Positions 42,385 through 51,883 are shown, numbered from the stretch's first letter. The stretch: DNA of 53,467 bases from Lachnospiraceae bacterium UBA1753 (GCA_002317595.1 DCHL01000103.1:1-53467), one strand, 5' to 3'. Program-made: numbers and translations. The notes: generated by a model from the letters alone, not told the origin.

Positions 42385-43431
42385 CTATTTTTTCTGACCA
42401 TATACTTCGTTGTATAGATGGAAGCCGCCATCTACAATGACCTCATCCATATTGTCCGCTGTAACGGCAACTGGTTCAAGCAGGATGGCCGGAACCGTCT
42501 TCAGTCCATTATCCATCTCGGTCTCAGCTTCAACGTTCCCGGTTTTTATGAGCTCAATGGTTCTGTTTGCCGCTTCCCTTGCCAGTGTCTCAACAGATTT
42601 ATACACTGTCATGCTCTGCCAGCCGTTGACTATTCTCTGACAGGCAGCGAGGTCCGCATCCTGTCCGACCATAATAACAGAATCTGTCATTCCGCGTTCC
42701 GAAAGCGCCTTATATACCATCGTTGCAATATCATCATTTCCACACATGATGGCATCGTATTTTATCCTGTCATTCAGGATACCATCCATAATCTCGTAGG
42801 CATGCTCCGCCTCCCAGTTCGGACAGTAATCTGTATATACAATTGCAAGACCTGTGTCATCTATTACAGAATGAAAGCCTTCCTGCACCTCTGATACATT
42901 GTTATCCTGCTCAGATCCGTTAATGCTAATTATTCTTCCGTTTGGCTTTACATCCTTTACAATCTCCTGTGCCATCAGCTGGCCAACCTTTCGGTTATCA
43001 AAGGTTACCAGAAGGTCTATATCTGCATCGAGAACCATTCGGTCATAGGAGACAACATATATTCCGGCATCTTTTGCCTTGGCAATCACATCTGTAAGTG
43101 TTGAGCAGTCAACAGCGACAATAACAATCGCATCCATTTCCTTCTCAATGAAGTATTCTATCTGTGCAATCTGCTCTTTGACATCACCATCGGCGACCTG
43201 TACCAGAACTTCTGCTCCCTGCTCCTTGGCTGTTGATACAAAGACATCCCTGTCTCTCTGCCATCTCTCGATTACGAAGGAGTCAAAACTCATACCAATT
43301 CTTATGGTGTCGTCATCCTGTGTCTCTTTCTGTCCAGTTTTCTCACCCGAAGCACAGCCGGAAAGCATTGAAACCGTCATTACAAAAACCAGCAATGTAC
43401 ATACGGCCTTCCATATTTTTCTTTTCATCAT
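42385..43431 (-). CDS. Periplasmic-binding-type lipoprotein (XylF/RbsB-like) of a sensing operon
   Basis: The 348-residue lipoprotein has a signal ending MLSGCA and a type I periplasmic binding fold. Motifs include IVIVAVDCSTLTDVIAKAKD, VSYDRMVLDADIDLLVTFDN and AIMCGNDDIATMVYKAL, as in xylose- or ribose-binding proteins. Its ATG overlaps the YesN-type regulator stop. No permease or ATPase is nearby, so it may serve as an extracellular sensor rather than in transport (inference). Confidence 0.9.
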   Translation of the reverse strand: MMKRKIWKAVCTLLVFVMTVSMLSGCASGEKTGQKETQDDDTIRIGMSFDSFVIERWQRDRDVFVSTAKEQGAEVLVQVADGDVKEQIAQIEYFIEKEMDAIVIVAVDCSTLTDVIAKAKDAGIYVVSYDRMVLDADIDLLVTFDNRKVGQLMAQEIVKDVKPNGRIISINGSEQDNNVSEVQEGFHSVIDDTGLAIVYTDYCPNWEAEHAYEIMDGILNDRIKYDAIMCGNDDIATMVYKALSERGMTDSVIMVGQDADLAACQRIVNGWQSMTVYKSVETLAREAANRTIELIKTGNVEAETEMDNGLKTVPAILLEPVAVTADNMDEVIVDGGFHLYNEVYGQKK

Positions 43432-45002
43432 GCTTTCCTCTCTCTGTATTCTCCAGGTGTCATTCCCTCATATTTTTTAAACGAACGACTAAAATAATTT
43501 GGATCAGAGTATCCTACGCTCACACAGATTTCCTTAACTGACTGTTCTGTAGTCTCAAGAAGACGCTTTGCATGCTCCATTCTCGTTCCCGTGAGATATT
43601 CGATGAAGTTTCTTCCTGTCTTCTCCTTGAACAGCTTACTGAAGTAATAGGGGCTGATATACACCATCTCCGAGATATCATTCAGGGTGATATTCTCCAT
43701 GTAGTGCTGCTCGATATAGAGCCTTGCCTGCTCCATACTCGATACGGAGGCCTCTTCCTTCTCCTCGATATTTTTCATCATGGATTCAGATAGCTTACTC
43801 AGGAACCAGGATTTTAATTCATCCATTGAATTCATTCCATTGAGCGTCTCCAGGTATCCATGTCGATCCATGAAATGGTAGGTGCGGCCTCCCGTGTGGA
43901 ACATCAGGTAGTCCACCCGAAGTACAAGTTCAAGGGCCTTCAGTTTCACATCGCTGAAATCGTCTGAATGATAATATTCCATCCAACCAAAGAATCCTTC
44001 GGCATATTTAAGGGCAAGCTCTGCATCTCCAGCCTCTGCAGCATCATATATTGCATACTCTTCATCCTGTGGATAGCCTTCCTCCCAGTGTTTTCCAATG
44101 GGGAGGTCCGAGAAGTGTGCGACGCTTCCGCTCTTCTCACCAATTGCCGCAACTGCCTGAGTATATGAATCTGCCAACTGGCATATGGGCATTATGCTTC
44201 CAATTCCAATTTCAATGCTAATTCCGAGTATTTTCTCAAGCCGCTCCTGCAGCTCGGATACTCTGTTAATTATCTGAAGTCTTGCAGCATATTCATCCTG
44301 TGGCTCATTGACAAGAACGGCTGTCAGCTCACGCTTTCCCATCTGCTGGCTCACGCAGTCCCTGAACAGCTCCTTATACAGTGCCTTGATTTTTCCGGAA
44401 TACCCGACTAACTCCACACTACTGTCAGGATTATCATCTATGTTGTAGTCCGCAACAATAAAATATCCATGCGTCTTCTCAACGCCAAGAAGCCTCATAT
44501 AATTCGAGGTGACTGACATCCAGTCCTGATGAAGAAGAATGGAATAGATAAATCCTGCTTCAAGCATCGGAATGGCAGCATCAAGACGTTCCCTAAGCAT
44601 GAGATCCTCTCGCCTTTGAGACTTTTCCTTGTCTATCTCCGCCATCAGTGACCTGATTTCCGTCACAAGCTGCTGCCTATTGATGGGCTTGGTCAGATAT
44701 CCGCTGACGCCTATACTAAGCGCCTTCTGCACATATTCGAAATTGTCATAGGCTGTGAGCATCAGAAACTTTCCACTGGAGTGGTCCTTCCTGATTTCCT
44801 TGATGGCATCAAGTCCGTTTATTCCCGGCATCTGGATATCCATGAGTATTATCTCAGGCCTAAAGGTCTCAAACACCTCAATGGCAATTCTTCCCGACGC
44901 AGCCGTCTCTATGCTAATTTCATCCCCAAATTCTTTCTGAAGTATAATCCTGAGTCCATTCAGCTCAAGACCTTCATCATCAACAACTAGTATTCTGTAC
45001 AT
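43428..45002 (-). CDS. YesN-type response regulator with AraC DNA-binding domain
   Basis: The 524-residue protein has an N-terminal receiver (D55 in ILMDIQMPG; conserved K in YLTKPI), a long middle region, and a C-terminal AraC helix-turn-helix (ITLNDISEMVYISPYYFSKL, then VKEICVSVGYSDPNYFSRSF). Such regulators partner YesM/LytS-type kinases and control sugar-uptake genes in Firmicutes. Its start shares one base with the kinase stop (TAATG), and its end overlaps the next binding-protein gene. Confidence 0.95.
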   Translation of the reverse strand: MYRILVVDDEGLELNGLRIILQKEFGDEISIETAASGRIAIEVFETFRPEIILMDIQMPGINGLDAIKEIRKDHSSGKFLMLTAYDNFEYVQKALSIGVSGYLTKPINRQQLVTEIRSLMAEIDKEKSQRREDLMLRERLDAAIPMLEAGFIYSILLHQDWMSVTSNYMRLLGVEKTHGYFIVADYNIDDNPDSSVELVGYSGKIKALYKELFRDCVSQQMGKRELTAVLVNEPQDEYAARLQIINRVSELQERLEKILGISIEIGIGSIMPICQLADSYTQAVAAIGEKSGSVAHFSDLPIGKHWEEGYPQDEEYAIYDAAEAGDAELALKYAEGFFGWMEYYHSDDFSDVKLKALELVLRVDYLMFHTGGRTYHFMDRHGYLETLNGMNSMDELKSWFLSKLSESMMKNIEEKEEASVSSMEQARLYIEQHYMENITLNDISEMVYISPYYFSKLFKEKTGRNFIEYLTGTRMEHAKRLLETTEQSVKEICVSVGYSDPNYFSRSFKKYEGMTPGEYRERKA

Positions 45003-46480
45003 TATATTTTTTCCCCAAAAGCTACCGGAATCAGGATTCTGATTTCTGTACCTGTTCCATCCGGCATAGTACCTATCTCAATAACATCGTCCCTATCATA
45101 GAACAGCCTGAGCCTGCTGATAACGTTTGCCATACCGATTCCATGCATCTTATCCTTTGATGTATGGAGTGACCTGTCCTTGTTCTCAAGCAGTTCCATA
45201 GCCTTGTCCTGCGGGAATCCATCTCCATTGTCAGCAACAGTGACAACAACTACATCACCGGCGTCTTCAACAGATATCACCAGCCTCTTTTCCCTATCCT
45301 CAAGAACTCTGAGTCCATGGTCAATGGCATTCTCCACAATGGGCTGAAGAATCATACCCGGAAGCCTTGCCTCAGGAAGCTTTTCTGGCATATCTTTTTC
45401 AAAGTGAATATCCCCAGCAAATCTGGTGTTCATGATAAAAATATAGTTTTCAACCTGAAGAAGCTCTTCTTCAAGAGACACATCGTTTCCTGCCCTGTGA
45501 AGGTTATACCTGAAATAATCTGCCACATGCTCAAGGAAGATACTTGTCTGCTCCGCATCCTCAATCATCGCAAGCTGAGATCCAGCATTCAGCGTGTTGT
45601 AGAGGAAATGTGGATTAATCTGCGCCTGAAGTGCACCAAGCTGCGAATCCTTGAGAAATGTCTCAAGCTGAAGCTGCTCCTGCTTAAGGCGGTTCTCCTC
45701 TCGCAGCTGCTCCTGCTGAAGACGGATGTGTTCATTCAGCCGGACCACCATCTTGTTAAAGGCAGACGTAACCTGCCCCACCTCATCCTGGGATTTGACT
45801 TCAAGGGGCGGCATGTCCATCTTTCCATGTCCGACTTCCCTTGCTCTCTCCGCAAGACTTGAAAGTGGGCCGATGAATTTACCTGTCATGTAGATGATAA
45901 CAAGGATTTCCATAAGAGATGCAAACATAAGCAGAACCATATTCAGCATCTGCGTGTATTTTTGAACCTCTGACAGCATCTCATACTTGCTTGTATTCTC
46001 TGTAAAGGTCTCATTGTTCAGTGTGTATATGTTTGTTTCCAGATATCCATATACAGTTTTTGCACGTTCATAGCTTGATGAATACTGCTCAATATCTGTA
46101 CCTCTGTGTCCAGAAACCGCCTCCTCGGCCAGTGCCAGATATGTCTCCGCAAGATTCCTGATATTTTTTTCCACAAGCTTTGTCCTATTGTAGGAAGGCT
46201 CATTGTTAAGCTCAAAAATCTGGGACTCAAGTGCATTTCTGTTTGAGTAGTATCCCTTGAGGGAATCATACTCACCATTAAGATATGCATAGAGATCCTC
46301 CTGCATGCTCCGGAGCGTATTCTGAAGCATAGTAATCTGAATGTTACTCTCGTATGCCTGGTCCATGCTCGAAATCATCTTCCCAATCTGACTGTAGATA
46401 TAGAAATTTAGGCCGAAAACCAGAACAATCATCGCAACAAATGAAATTACCAGCTTCACCTGGAGAGACATGTTTTTCAT
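45002..46480 (-). CDS. YesM-type sensor histidine kinase
   Basis: The 492-residue protein has two membrane helices (about 8-28 and 180-200) enclosing an extracytoplasmic domain, then HAMP (FIGPLSSLAERAREVGHGKM), a coiled region, and a His_kinase domain with the phosphoacceptor motif QINPHFLYNTLNAG. HATPase motifs PIVENAIDHGL and VADNGDGF follow. Its start overlaps the stop of the upstream binding-protein gene (TGATG). It most likely reads the state of the membrane-anchored binding protein. Confidence 0.95.
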   Translation of the reverse strand: MKNMSLQVKLVISFVAMIVLVFGLNFYIYSQIGKMISSMDQAYESNIQITMLQNTLRSMQEDLYAYLNGEYDSLKGYYSNRNALESQIFELNNEPSYNRTKLVEKNIRNLAETYLALAEEAVSGHRGTDIEQYSSSYERAKTVYGYLETNIYTLNNETFTENTSKYEMLSEVQKYTQMLNMVLLMFASLMEILVIIYMTGKFIGPLSSLAERAREVGHGKMDMPPLEVKSQDEVGQVTSAFNKMVVRLNEHIRLQQEQLREENRLKQEQLQLETFLKDSQLGALQAQINPHFLYNTLNAGSQLAMIEDAEQTSIFLEHVADYFRYNLHRAGNDVSLEEELLQVENYIFIMNTRFAGDIHFEKDMPEKLPEARLPGMILQPIVENAIDHGLRVLEDREKRLVISVEDAGDVVVVTVADNGDGFPQDKAMELLENKDRSLHTSKDKMHGIGMANVISRLRLFYDRDDVIEIGTMPDGTGTEIRILIPVAFGEKI

Positions 46481-47520
46481 CAGTCATCCACCTCCAGATA
46501 CTTCTGCTTATACTCAGTCACATTGTCAGACTTTATGAGCATCATCTCAAGCGGCATATAATCATTAGTTCTGCCCGCTTCCTTAAGCTCAACCATCTCT
46601 GACACACAAATCCGTCCAAGCTCATAGGGGTCAACTGCCACTGTACAGTACAGGGTTCCCTTCTGAATGTAATCCAGTATGTCCTCGCTGATATAGCTTC
46701 CAATGACATTTACTTTACCAACCTTGTTCCTGTCTACAAGCACCTGACATGTACTTGTTGTGAAAAGATAATCAGTGCAGATTATTACATCCGGTGCATC
46801 ATCCCTTGATATGAGCAGCTGTATGTCACGCTTGATATTGAAGACACTGCTCTGGTTTATGTGCTTTACCGAAATCTCCACATCGTCAGACAGTTCATTC
46901 CTGTTGAGGTACTCAATGATACTTGAGTAAATGAGGTCACCCGATTGTTCGCTGTCATCATCGTCATTCCTCGTGTTGGTCCTTAGAAGAACAACCTTAC
47001 TGCAGCCCTTATTTTCATAAAGCTCGGCAACAAGCTTTCCGTAGGCAAGACCCTGCTCGTAGCTGTTAATTCCCACATATCCTGCTCTTCCCGACGCGGA
47101 ATCATTTTCCATGATGGAGATGACAGGAATCTTGTATTTCTCAGTTGCCGTCTTAATCCAGTCGTTGACGGTCTGTGTTCCATCAGGCACCACAAAAATA
47201 CCATCCACCTTCGAGCAGATGGCCATCTTCAGGCGGTCAAGAAGGTTGTATTCCTCTGCAAGCTCAACACCTGTAAGTTCTATGACAATATCTTCCTCCA
47301 CAGCCTCTTTCTTTGCACCTTCATACACCATGTCCCAGTACGGATTCTCAAGCTTACCAACAACCAGGGAAAAATGATATCTGTAATCAGGCTCACTTTC
47401 TGACGATGTCAGGGAACGCTGTGCAATAGCCGCATTCGCCCAGATGATGACACCCAATAAGACGCAGAGTGTCACAACAATCATCGTTATTAAAATTATG
47501 CTTTTTTTGCTTCTCTGCAT
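46480..47520 (-). CDS. Membrane-anchored periplasmic-binding protein, probable sugar sensor
   Basis: The 346-residue protein has an N-terminal membrane anchor (ILITMIVVTLCVLLGVIIWA) without a lipobox, then a type I binding-protein fold (FSLVVGKLENPYWDMVYEGA, VDGIFVVPDGTQTV, YVGINSYEQGLAYGKLVAEL). Anchored binding proteins encoded before YesM/YesN-type pairs act as ligand receptors for the kinase in several Firmicutes systems. A promoter-terminator overlap precedes it. The ligand is unknown. Confidence 0.88.
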   Translation of the reverse strand: MQRSKKSIILITMIVVTLCVLLGVIIWANAAIAQRSLTSSESEPDYRYHFSLVVGKLENPYWDMVYEGAKKEAVEEDIVIELTGVELAEEYNLLDRLKMAICSKVDGIFVVPDGTQTVNDWIKTATEKYKIPVISIMENDSASGRAGYVGINSYEQGLAYGKLVAELYENKGCSKVVLLRTNTRNDDDDSEQSGDLIYSSIIEYLNRNELSDDVEISVKHINQSSVFNIKRDIQLLISRDDAPDVIICTDYLFTTSTCQVLVDRNKVGKVNVIGSYISEDILDYIQKGTLYCTVAVDPYELGRICVSEMVELKEAGRTNDYMPLEMMLIKSDNVTEYKQKYLEVDD

Positions 47521-47545
47521 ATTTTAGAATTCCAATCAGATTAAT

Positions 47546-47590
47546 AAAAAACCACTTTTCATTATATCTTTTGAAAAGTGGCTTTGTAAA
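47546..47590 (-). promoter_or_regulatory. Terminator with an embedded promoter upstream of the sugar-sensing operon
   Basis: On the minus strand CCACTTTTC (47573-47581) pairs with GAAAAGTGG (47552-47560), followed by TTTTTT, ending the 47620-48858 transcript. A promoter overlaps it: TTTACA (47585-47590), an 18-base spacer and TATAAT (47561-47566) in the hairpin loop. The new transcript would begin in the 3' arm, just before the sensor gene. Confidence 0.75.
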
Positions 47591-47619
47591 CTAAATATAT
47601 GATTATGGAAGTATCGTTT

Positions 47620-48858
47620 CTAGTCTGTCATTTTAGTACTCAGGTCAATTTTCTCAAGATTGTATTCATCTCCAAACCAGCCCTGAAGACTGTTCTTAAT
47701 ATTTTTATCCAGATATGAAGCGGAGAAAAGCTGCGCACTTTCCTCATTCAAATTGACATTTCCATTCTTGTCCACAGTCATGGACTCAAGAGCGACAACC
47801 GCCTCAGCATCGCATCCCGTGCCATTTGCCTGCTGGATATGCACCTCGTAGACGAGCTCGAGGTAATTGTAAGGCTTAGAGTTGTGGCCCGCGTACTCAT
47901 CCTTGACAACCTCAACGTAGGACGACAGGATTCTGGGGTTAGACCACTCAAATGTATAATCCTGGGTTCCCACCCATGTATATGTAAGGCCAGCCTCAGT
48001 GAATATTCTGAGTCCGTACTCATTTGCCCTTACAAAACAGGTCTTTCCAAGCTCAACTGCTTTCTGGAACACCTCTGGTGACAGCTGGTCTGACGAAGTC
48101 AGATACTCATCATACCCATCAATCTCCACTGTCTTCTCCAAGCTTCCAGCCTGTATGTCCAGATGCGCCGCAACTGCCCTGTCACCGTCATAGGAAGCCC
48201 TGACTGTCAGCTTATCCCCATTCTTGTAGTATTCCTGCTCAGGAGTTATCGCATAGGACACAGAAGCAAAGAAATCCCCAAGAGGAGCAGTATTATCCAC
48301 CGTCACGGTAAGCAGAGGTGAAACACCCTCGACATTAATCTCCATATACTTAAACAGATCATCCGCTGTCACAACAGTCGCATCCGCAAGCCCCTCAACA
48401 GTAAAGGGAATCTCCTCGTACTTCATTCTGATTCCAAGCTTCTCTGCGAGTTCCTTGTCATACTGAATAGTGATGTTGACCTTATCACTATTCTTAAGGT
48501 TCTCTGACTTATCGAGAACACCACTAAAAGAAGCGGCAAAATCATAGAAATCATCTGACTTATACTTCTTTATGATTGGCCAGAGTGAACTGTCATACTC
48601 CGTAAATGCTGTGTCCATTTCAGACCTGAGCTTTGCACTGTCAACTGAAATCTGTGCGCTTGCCACACCCTGATATCCACTGTAATGAACAGTGATAACA
48701 TTTGTCGGGTCAAAAATATATCCGCCACTGAGTGCGCTGATTAGGAGAAATACAAGGAACACAACCAAAACCAGACTGGCCACAAGACCAGTCTTCATGG
48801 CAAACACCTTCTGTCTGCGCTTCTTATATTCTTTTTGCCTGGTTGCCCAATCCTTCAT
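47620..48858 (-). CDS. Membrane-anchored extracellular protein, unknown function
   Basis: No family is recognised. The 412-residue product has a basic cytoplasmic start (MKDWATRQKEYKKRRQKVF), one membrane helix (about 22-47) and a large extracytoplasmic beta-rich region. YSGYQGVASAQISVDSAKL and DNTAPLGDFFASVSYAIT suggest Ig-like or related beta domains. Its start is two bases from the stop of the NagZ-like gene, so the two are translated together. A role at the cell wall with the NagZ-like enzyme is inferred. Confidence 0.7.
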   Translation of the reverse strand: MKDWATRQKEYKKRRQKVFAMKTGLVASLVLVVFLVFLLISALSGGYIFDPTNVITVHYSGYQGVASAQISVDSAKLRSEMDTAFTEYDSSLWPIIKKYKSDDFYDFAASFSGVLDKSENLKNSDKVNITIQYDKELAEKLGIRMKYEEIPFTVEGLADATVVTADDLFKYMEINVEGVSPLLTVTVDNTAPLGDFFASVSYAITPEQEYYKNGDKLTVRASYDGDRAVAAHLDIQAGSLEKTVEIDGYDEYLTSSDQLSPEVFQKAVELGKTCFVRANEYGLRIFTEAGLTYTWVGTQDYTFEWSNPRILSSYVEVVKDEYAGHNSKPYNYLELVYEVHIQQANGTGCDAEAVVALESMTVDKNGNVNLNEESAQLFSASYLDKNIKNSLQGWFGDEYNLEKIDLSTKMTD

Positions 48859-48859
48859 T

Positions 48860-50275
48860 CTACTCTTCTGCTTCTTCAGACTCCTCTGATTCCTCAGATT
48901 CCCCGTCTGTTTCTCCCATAGAAAGCTTTGCCCTTACTATTCTGACCACCGACTCATTTATCCTCTCTTCGGATAATGTACCATCGGAGACTGCCGTAAG
49001 CACACCGTCATATGCCTCGTGAAAATCCTTAGGCATCATTATTATATCCACGCCAGCCTTTAATGCCTCAACGGCTGCCGTCTTAGAGTCATAACTGTCA
49101 CTAATTGCGCCCATGCCCATGGCATCAGTCACAACAATTCCGGAATAACCAAGGTCGCCCCTCAGCTTCTCAGTAATGAGAATCCCCGACATAGATGCAG
49201 GAATTTCATCTCCTGTCACTTCAGGAGCACTGATATGGGAAACCATGATGAACGAAACTCCCTTATCTACCAGAGCCTTGAAAGGAACAATCTCCGCTTC
49301 TTCCATGTCACTCCAGCTTCTCTCCGATACAGCCTTTCCATCATGTGAATCTTCCTTTGTTCCACCATGACCTGGATAATGCTTCGGACAGCCGAATATT
49401 CCAGCCTCGTGAAGACCGTCGAGATACTCACAGCTCATTTCAGCAACCACTTCTGGATCAGTTCCAAAAGACCTGTCGCCTATCACCTTATTCTCTTCCT
49501 CCGTGATTACGTCCGCATCAGGAGCAAAATCAATATTAAAGCCATATTCCTTGAGATACGAACCGATTGTCAGGCCTGCTGAGTATGCCTTGCGCGAATC
49601 TGCAGTCTCTCCAATCGACTGCATGGTTCCAACCTTGTCCACATCAAAACCATCCGTATCCGCAATCCGCGTTACACGACCGCCCTCTTCATCAATTCCA
49701 AGGAACAGCGGCAAAGAAACTGCCTCTTCACTATATTTCTGGAGATTGGCTGTCATTTCCTTAAGCTGATCAGGATTCTCAATATTTTTCTTGAAAAAAA
49801 TAATTCCACCAACTGGATACTCATTAAAGCAGCTCTTCGTCTTCTCGCCTGCTGCAGTTGTCGGATCAACTCCAGTTAAAGCCTCAGGTGCCACAAAAAA
49901 CAACTGCGCAACCTTCTGTTCCAGGCTCATTCCCTCAACAGCACTCTTTGCCTTTTCAAGAAGTTCATCTACCTGTGGCTCCTCTTCAACAGCCTCCTCA
50001 GGCTCCTCGAGTATAGTCTCATCAACATCCTCAAATATTGTATCAAGATCCTCTTCAGAAATCGCCTTCTCTTCAGGTTCTTCCGGCGCAGGTTCTTCCT
50101 CTACCGGCGCCTCTTCAGCGACCTGCTTCTTTGGCATCAGCTCCTGAAGCTTGGCAGTCACAGGTCCCTTTAATGCAAGCACGGCAAAGACAATACCAGT
50201 TGCAAGCACTAAAGTCACAAGCAGAAATATAACCCAGGCAATAAGGCGTTCCTTTTTTCTGTTTCGCTTTGCCAT
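48860..50275 (-). CDS. GH3 beta-N-acetylhexosaminidase (NagZ-like), membrane-anchored
   Basis: The 471-residue protein has a membrane anchor (LIAWVIFLLVTLVLATGIVF), an acidic linker of about 60 residues, and a GH3 domain typical of NagZ. Motifs are FLGIDEEGGRV, CPKHYPGHGGTKEDSHDG (298-313, with the Asp-His acid/base dyad) and the nucleophile D384 in VVTDAMGM. NagZ-type enzymes remove GlcNAc from muropeptides or chito-oligosaccharides; here it should face the wall. GGGAGG lies about 15 bases before the ATG, an unusually long spacing. Confidence 0.92.
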   Translation of the reverse strand: MAKRNRKKERLIAWVIFLLVTLVLATGIVFAVLALKGPVTAKLQELMPKKQVAEEAPVEEEPAPEEPEEKAISEEDLDTIFEDVDETILEEPEEAVEEEPQVDELLEKAKSAVEGMSLEQKVAQLFFVAPEALTGVDPTTAAGEKTKSCFNEYPVGGIIFFKKNIENPDQLKEMTANLQKYSEEAVSLPLFLGIDEEGGRVTRIADTDGFDVDKVGTMQSIGETADSRKAYSAGLTIGSYLKEYGFNIDFAPDADVITEEENKVIGDRSFGTDPEVVAEMSCEYLDGLHEAGIFGCPKHYPGHGGTKEDSHDGKAVSERSWSDMEEAEIVPFKALVDKGVSFIMVSHISAPEVTGDEIPASMSGILITEKLRGDLGYSGIVVTDAMGMGAISDSYDSKTAAVEALKAGVDIIMMPKDFHEAYDGVLTAVSDGTLSEERINESVVRIVRAKLSMGETDGESEESEESEEAEE

Positions 50276-50321
50276 AATAAAAAAATAAGCCTCCCTCTGA
50301 GACCGAGTTTGCTAATAAAAA

Positions 50322-50584
50322 ACGCGCGCCTTGCGTCGAACACATCCCCACACACGTTACCCCAGCAGCCAGCTCAGCCCAGGCACCCTCACGGCACCCA
50401 AATGGTCCCGCTTAGTGCTGCTTCGTTCCCGACCTGACACGGTTCACGGGTATCTGTCGCGTGAGACCCAGACGTCTCCACCACTTACTGGGGGCGGCTA
50501 TGTAAGTAAGAGCCCTCGGCAAGGCATCACCCCAACTATAGCGGATTGAAGGTTCAGGGAGCCGCTACTTCCCCGGCTGCGCAC
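50322..50584 (-). ncRNA. ffs: Signal recognition particle RNA (large Gram-positive type)
   Basis: The minus strand carries the conserved SRP core GTCAGGTCGGGAACGAAGCA followed by GCACTAAG, and the downstream GGGTGCCGTGAGGGTGCC and GGGGTAACG stretches typical of Firmicutes scRNA. The 5' GTGCGC can pair with GCGCGC near the 3' end, closing a rod of about 260 bases, and TTTTTT follows. The RNA forms the scaffold of the SRP with Ffh. The tadA-ffs order is common in Firmicutes. Exact ends are inferred from the promoter and T-run. Confidence 0.93.
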
Positions 50585-50589
50585 TAAAT

Positions 50590-50618
50590 AGTATATCCAA
50601 GACACTCTTCAATGTCAA
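50590..50618 (-). promoter_or_regulatory. Consensus promoter of the SRP RNA gene
   Basis: On the minus strand TTGACA (50613-50618), a 17-base spacer and TATACT (50590-50595) precede the SRP RNA by about six bases. The -35 contains the tadA stop codon TGA (50615-50617), so the two genes are packed without a gap. Confidence 0.9.
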
Positions 50619-51139
50619 TCTGACAACGTTTTGTTTTCAGTATTTTCACACATTGCCTTCTCTTCCTTTTCTGCCTTATTTCGGACGCGCAGTTCCTTGA
50701 AAAAAGTTGTCAGGACCTCACTGCACTCCTCTTCAAGAACACCCTCTGTAATCTCAACCTGATGATTAAACTGCTTCATCTGAAGTACATTCAGAACAGA
50801 GCCGGCACAGCCGGCCTTAGGATTCATGGCACCAATCACGACCCTGTCGATTCTTGCCTGCACACTGGCACCTGCACACATCTGACAGGGTTCAAGGGTC
50901 ACATACATGGTGCACCCCTCCAGACGCCAGTCGCCAATGTACCTGCTCGCCTTTTTTATTGCCGTAATCTCCGCATGGTTAAGCGTGCATTTGTCCGTAT
51001 TTCTCCTGTTGTAGCCCCTTCCGATTATCTTACCCTCATACACAATCACGCATCCGATGGGGACCTCGCCAAGCTTATACGCCTTTTTCGCCTGACGGAG
51101 TGCTTCTCTCATATATTTGATATCTTCTTTGCTATCCAT
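50615..51139 (-). CDS. tadA: tRNA-specific adenosine deaminase TadA
   Basis: The 174-residue enzyme deaminates A34 to inosine in tRNA-Arg. Zinc-site residues are H55-A-E57 in NHAEITAI and C85/C88 in LEPCQMCAGA. The C-terminal tail is lysine/glutamate-rich. It is transcribed away from the NrdG-like gene across a 48-base gap. Confidence 0.95.
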   Translation of the reverse strand: MDSKEDIKYMREALRQAKKAYKLGEVPIGCVIVYEGKIIGRGYNRRNTDKCTLNHAEITAIKKASRYIGDWRLEGCTMYVTLEPCQMCAGASVQARIDRVVIGAMNPKAGCAGSVLNVLQMKQFNHQVEITEGVLEEECSEVLTTFFKELRVRNKAEKEEKAMCENTENKTLSD

Positions 51140-51187
51140 TGTCTTTTATCCTCTGCCTATTTTGAGTATCTGTGATAAAATAAAACC

Positions 51188-51883
51188 ATGAACATACATG
51201 GACTGAATAAAACTACATTACTTGATTATCCTGGTCGGGTTGCCTGCACCGTCTTTCTTGGCGGATGCAACATGCGATGCCTATACTGCCAGAACTCGCC
51301 TTTAATTCTATCACCCGAAGGAGAGCCTGTCATTCCAGAAGATGAATTCTTCTCATTCCTAAAAAAGCGCAGGAATATCCTTAAGGGAGTCTGTATCTCG
51401 GGCGGCGAACCTACAGTCAATGCAGGACTTGAAGATTTCATAAGGGCAATAAAGAGAGAAGGATACCCTGTCAAGCTTGACACAAACGGTACAAATCCTG
51501 CCATCCTAGAGAGACTTCTTATGGCAGATTCCCTGGACATGATTGCCATGGATATCAAAGGAGCCCCAAAGGACTATCCCTTCATTACAGGCATTCCTGA
51601 TATCTGTGTTGAAAAAATAATGGATTCCGCTTCTCTGATTATGGGAAGCAAAATAGAATACGAATTTCGCACAACAGTCGCCGATGGCCTTCTTAATGAG
51701 GACTCTTTCCATCAGATTGGTTCCTGGTTAAGCGGAGCCAAGACCTATTTCCTGCAGTCATACTCAGACTCTGATATGGTCCTTACGAAAGGACTTAAGG
51801 CACCCTCCCAGGAATCCATGATTTCCTATCAGTCCATTCTCTCGCAGTACATTCCCAATACAAAAATAAGGGGCATCAACTGA
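51188..51883 (+). CDS. NrdG-like radical SAM activase
   Basis: The 231-residue protein has the radical SAM triad C27/C31/C34 in GGCNMRCLYC and motifs of the NrdG-type subgroup (TLLDYPGRVACTVFLGGCN, then ISGGEPTVNAGLEDFIRA). Such proteins activate anaerobic ribonucleotide reductase, although this longer variant may have another target. No nrdD gene is in the window. Its 3' end overlaps the minus-strand terminator of the next gene. Confidence 0.85.
   Translation: MNIHGLNKTTLLDYPGRVACTVFLGGCNMRCLYCQNSPLILSPEGEPVIPEDEFFSFLKKRRNILKGVCISGGEPTVNAGLEDFIRAIKREGYPVKLDTNGTNPAILERLLMADSLDMIAMDIKGAPKDYPFITGIPDICVEKIMDSASLIMGSKIEYEFRTTVADGLLNEDSFHQIGSWLSGAKTYFLQSYSDSDMVLTKGLKAPSQESMISYQSILSQYIPNTKIRGIN

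Noticed and set aside
50115..50549. Short open frames overlapping the SRP RNA
   Set aside because: They lie over a clear structured RNA with a consensus promoter and have no coding signals.
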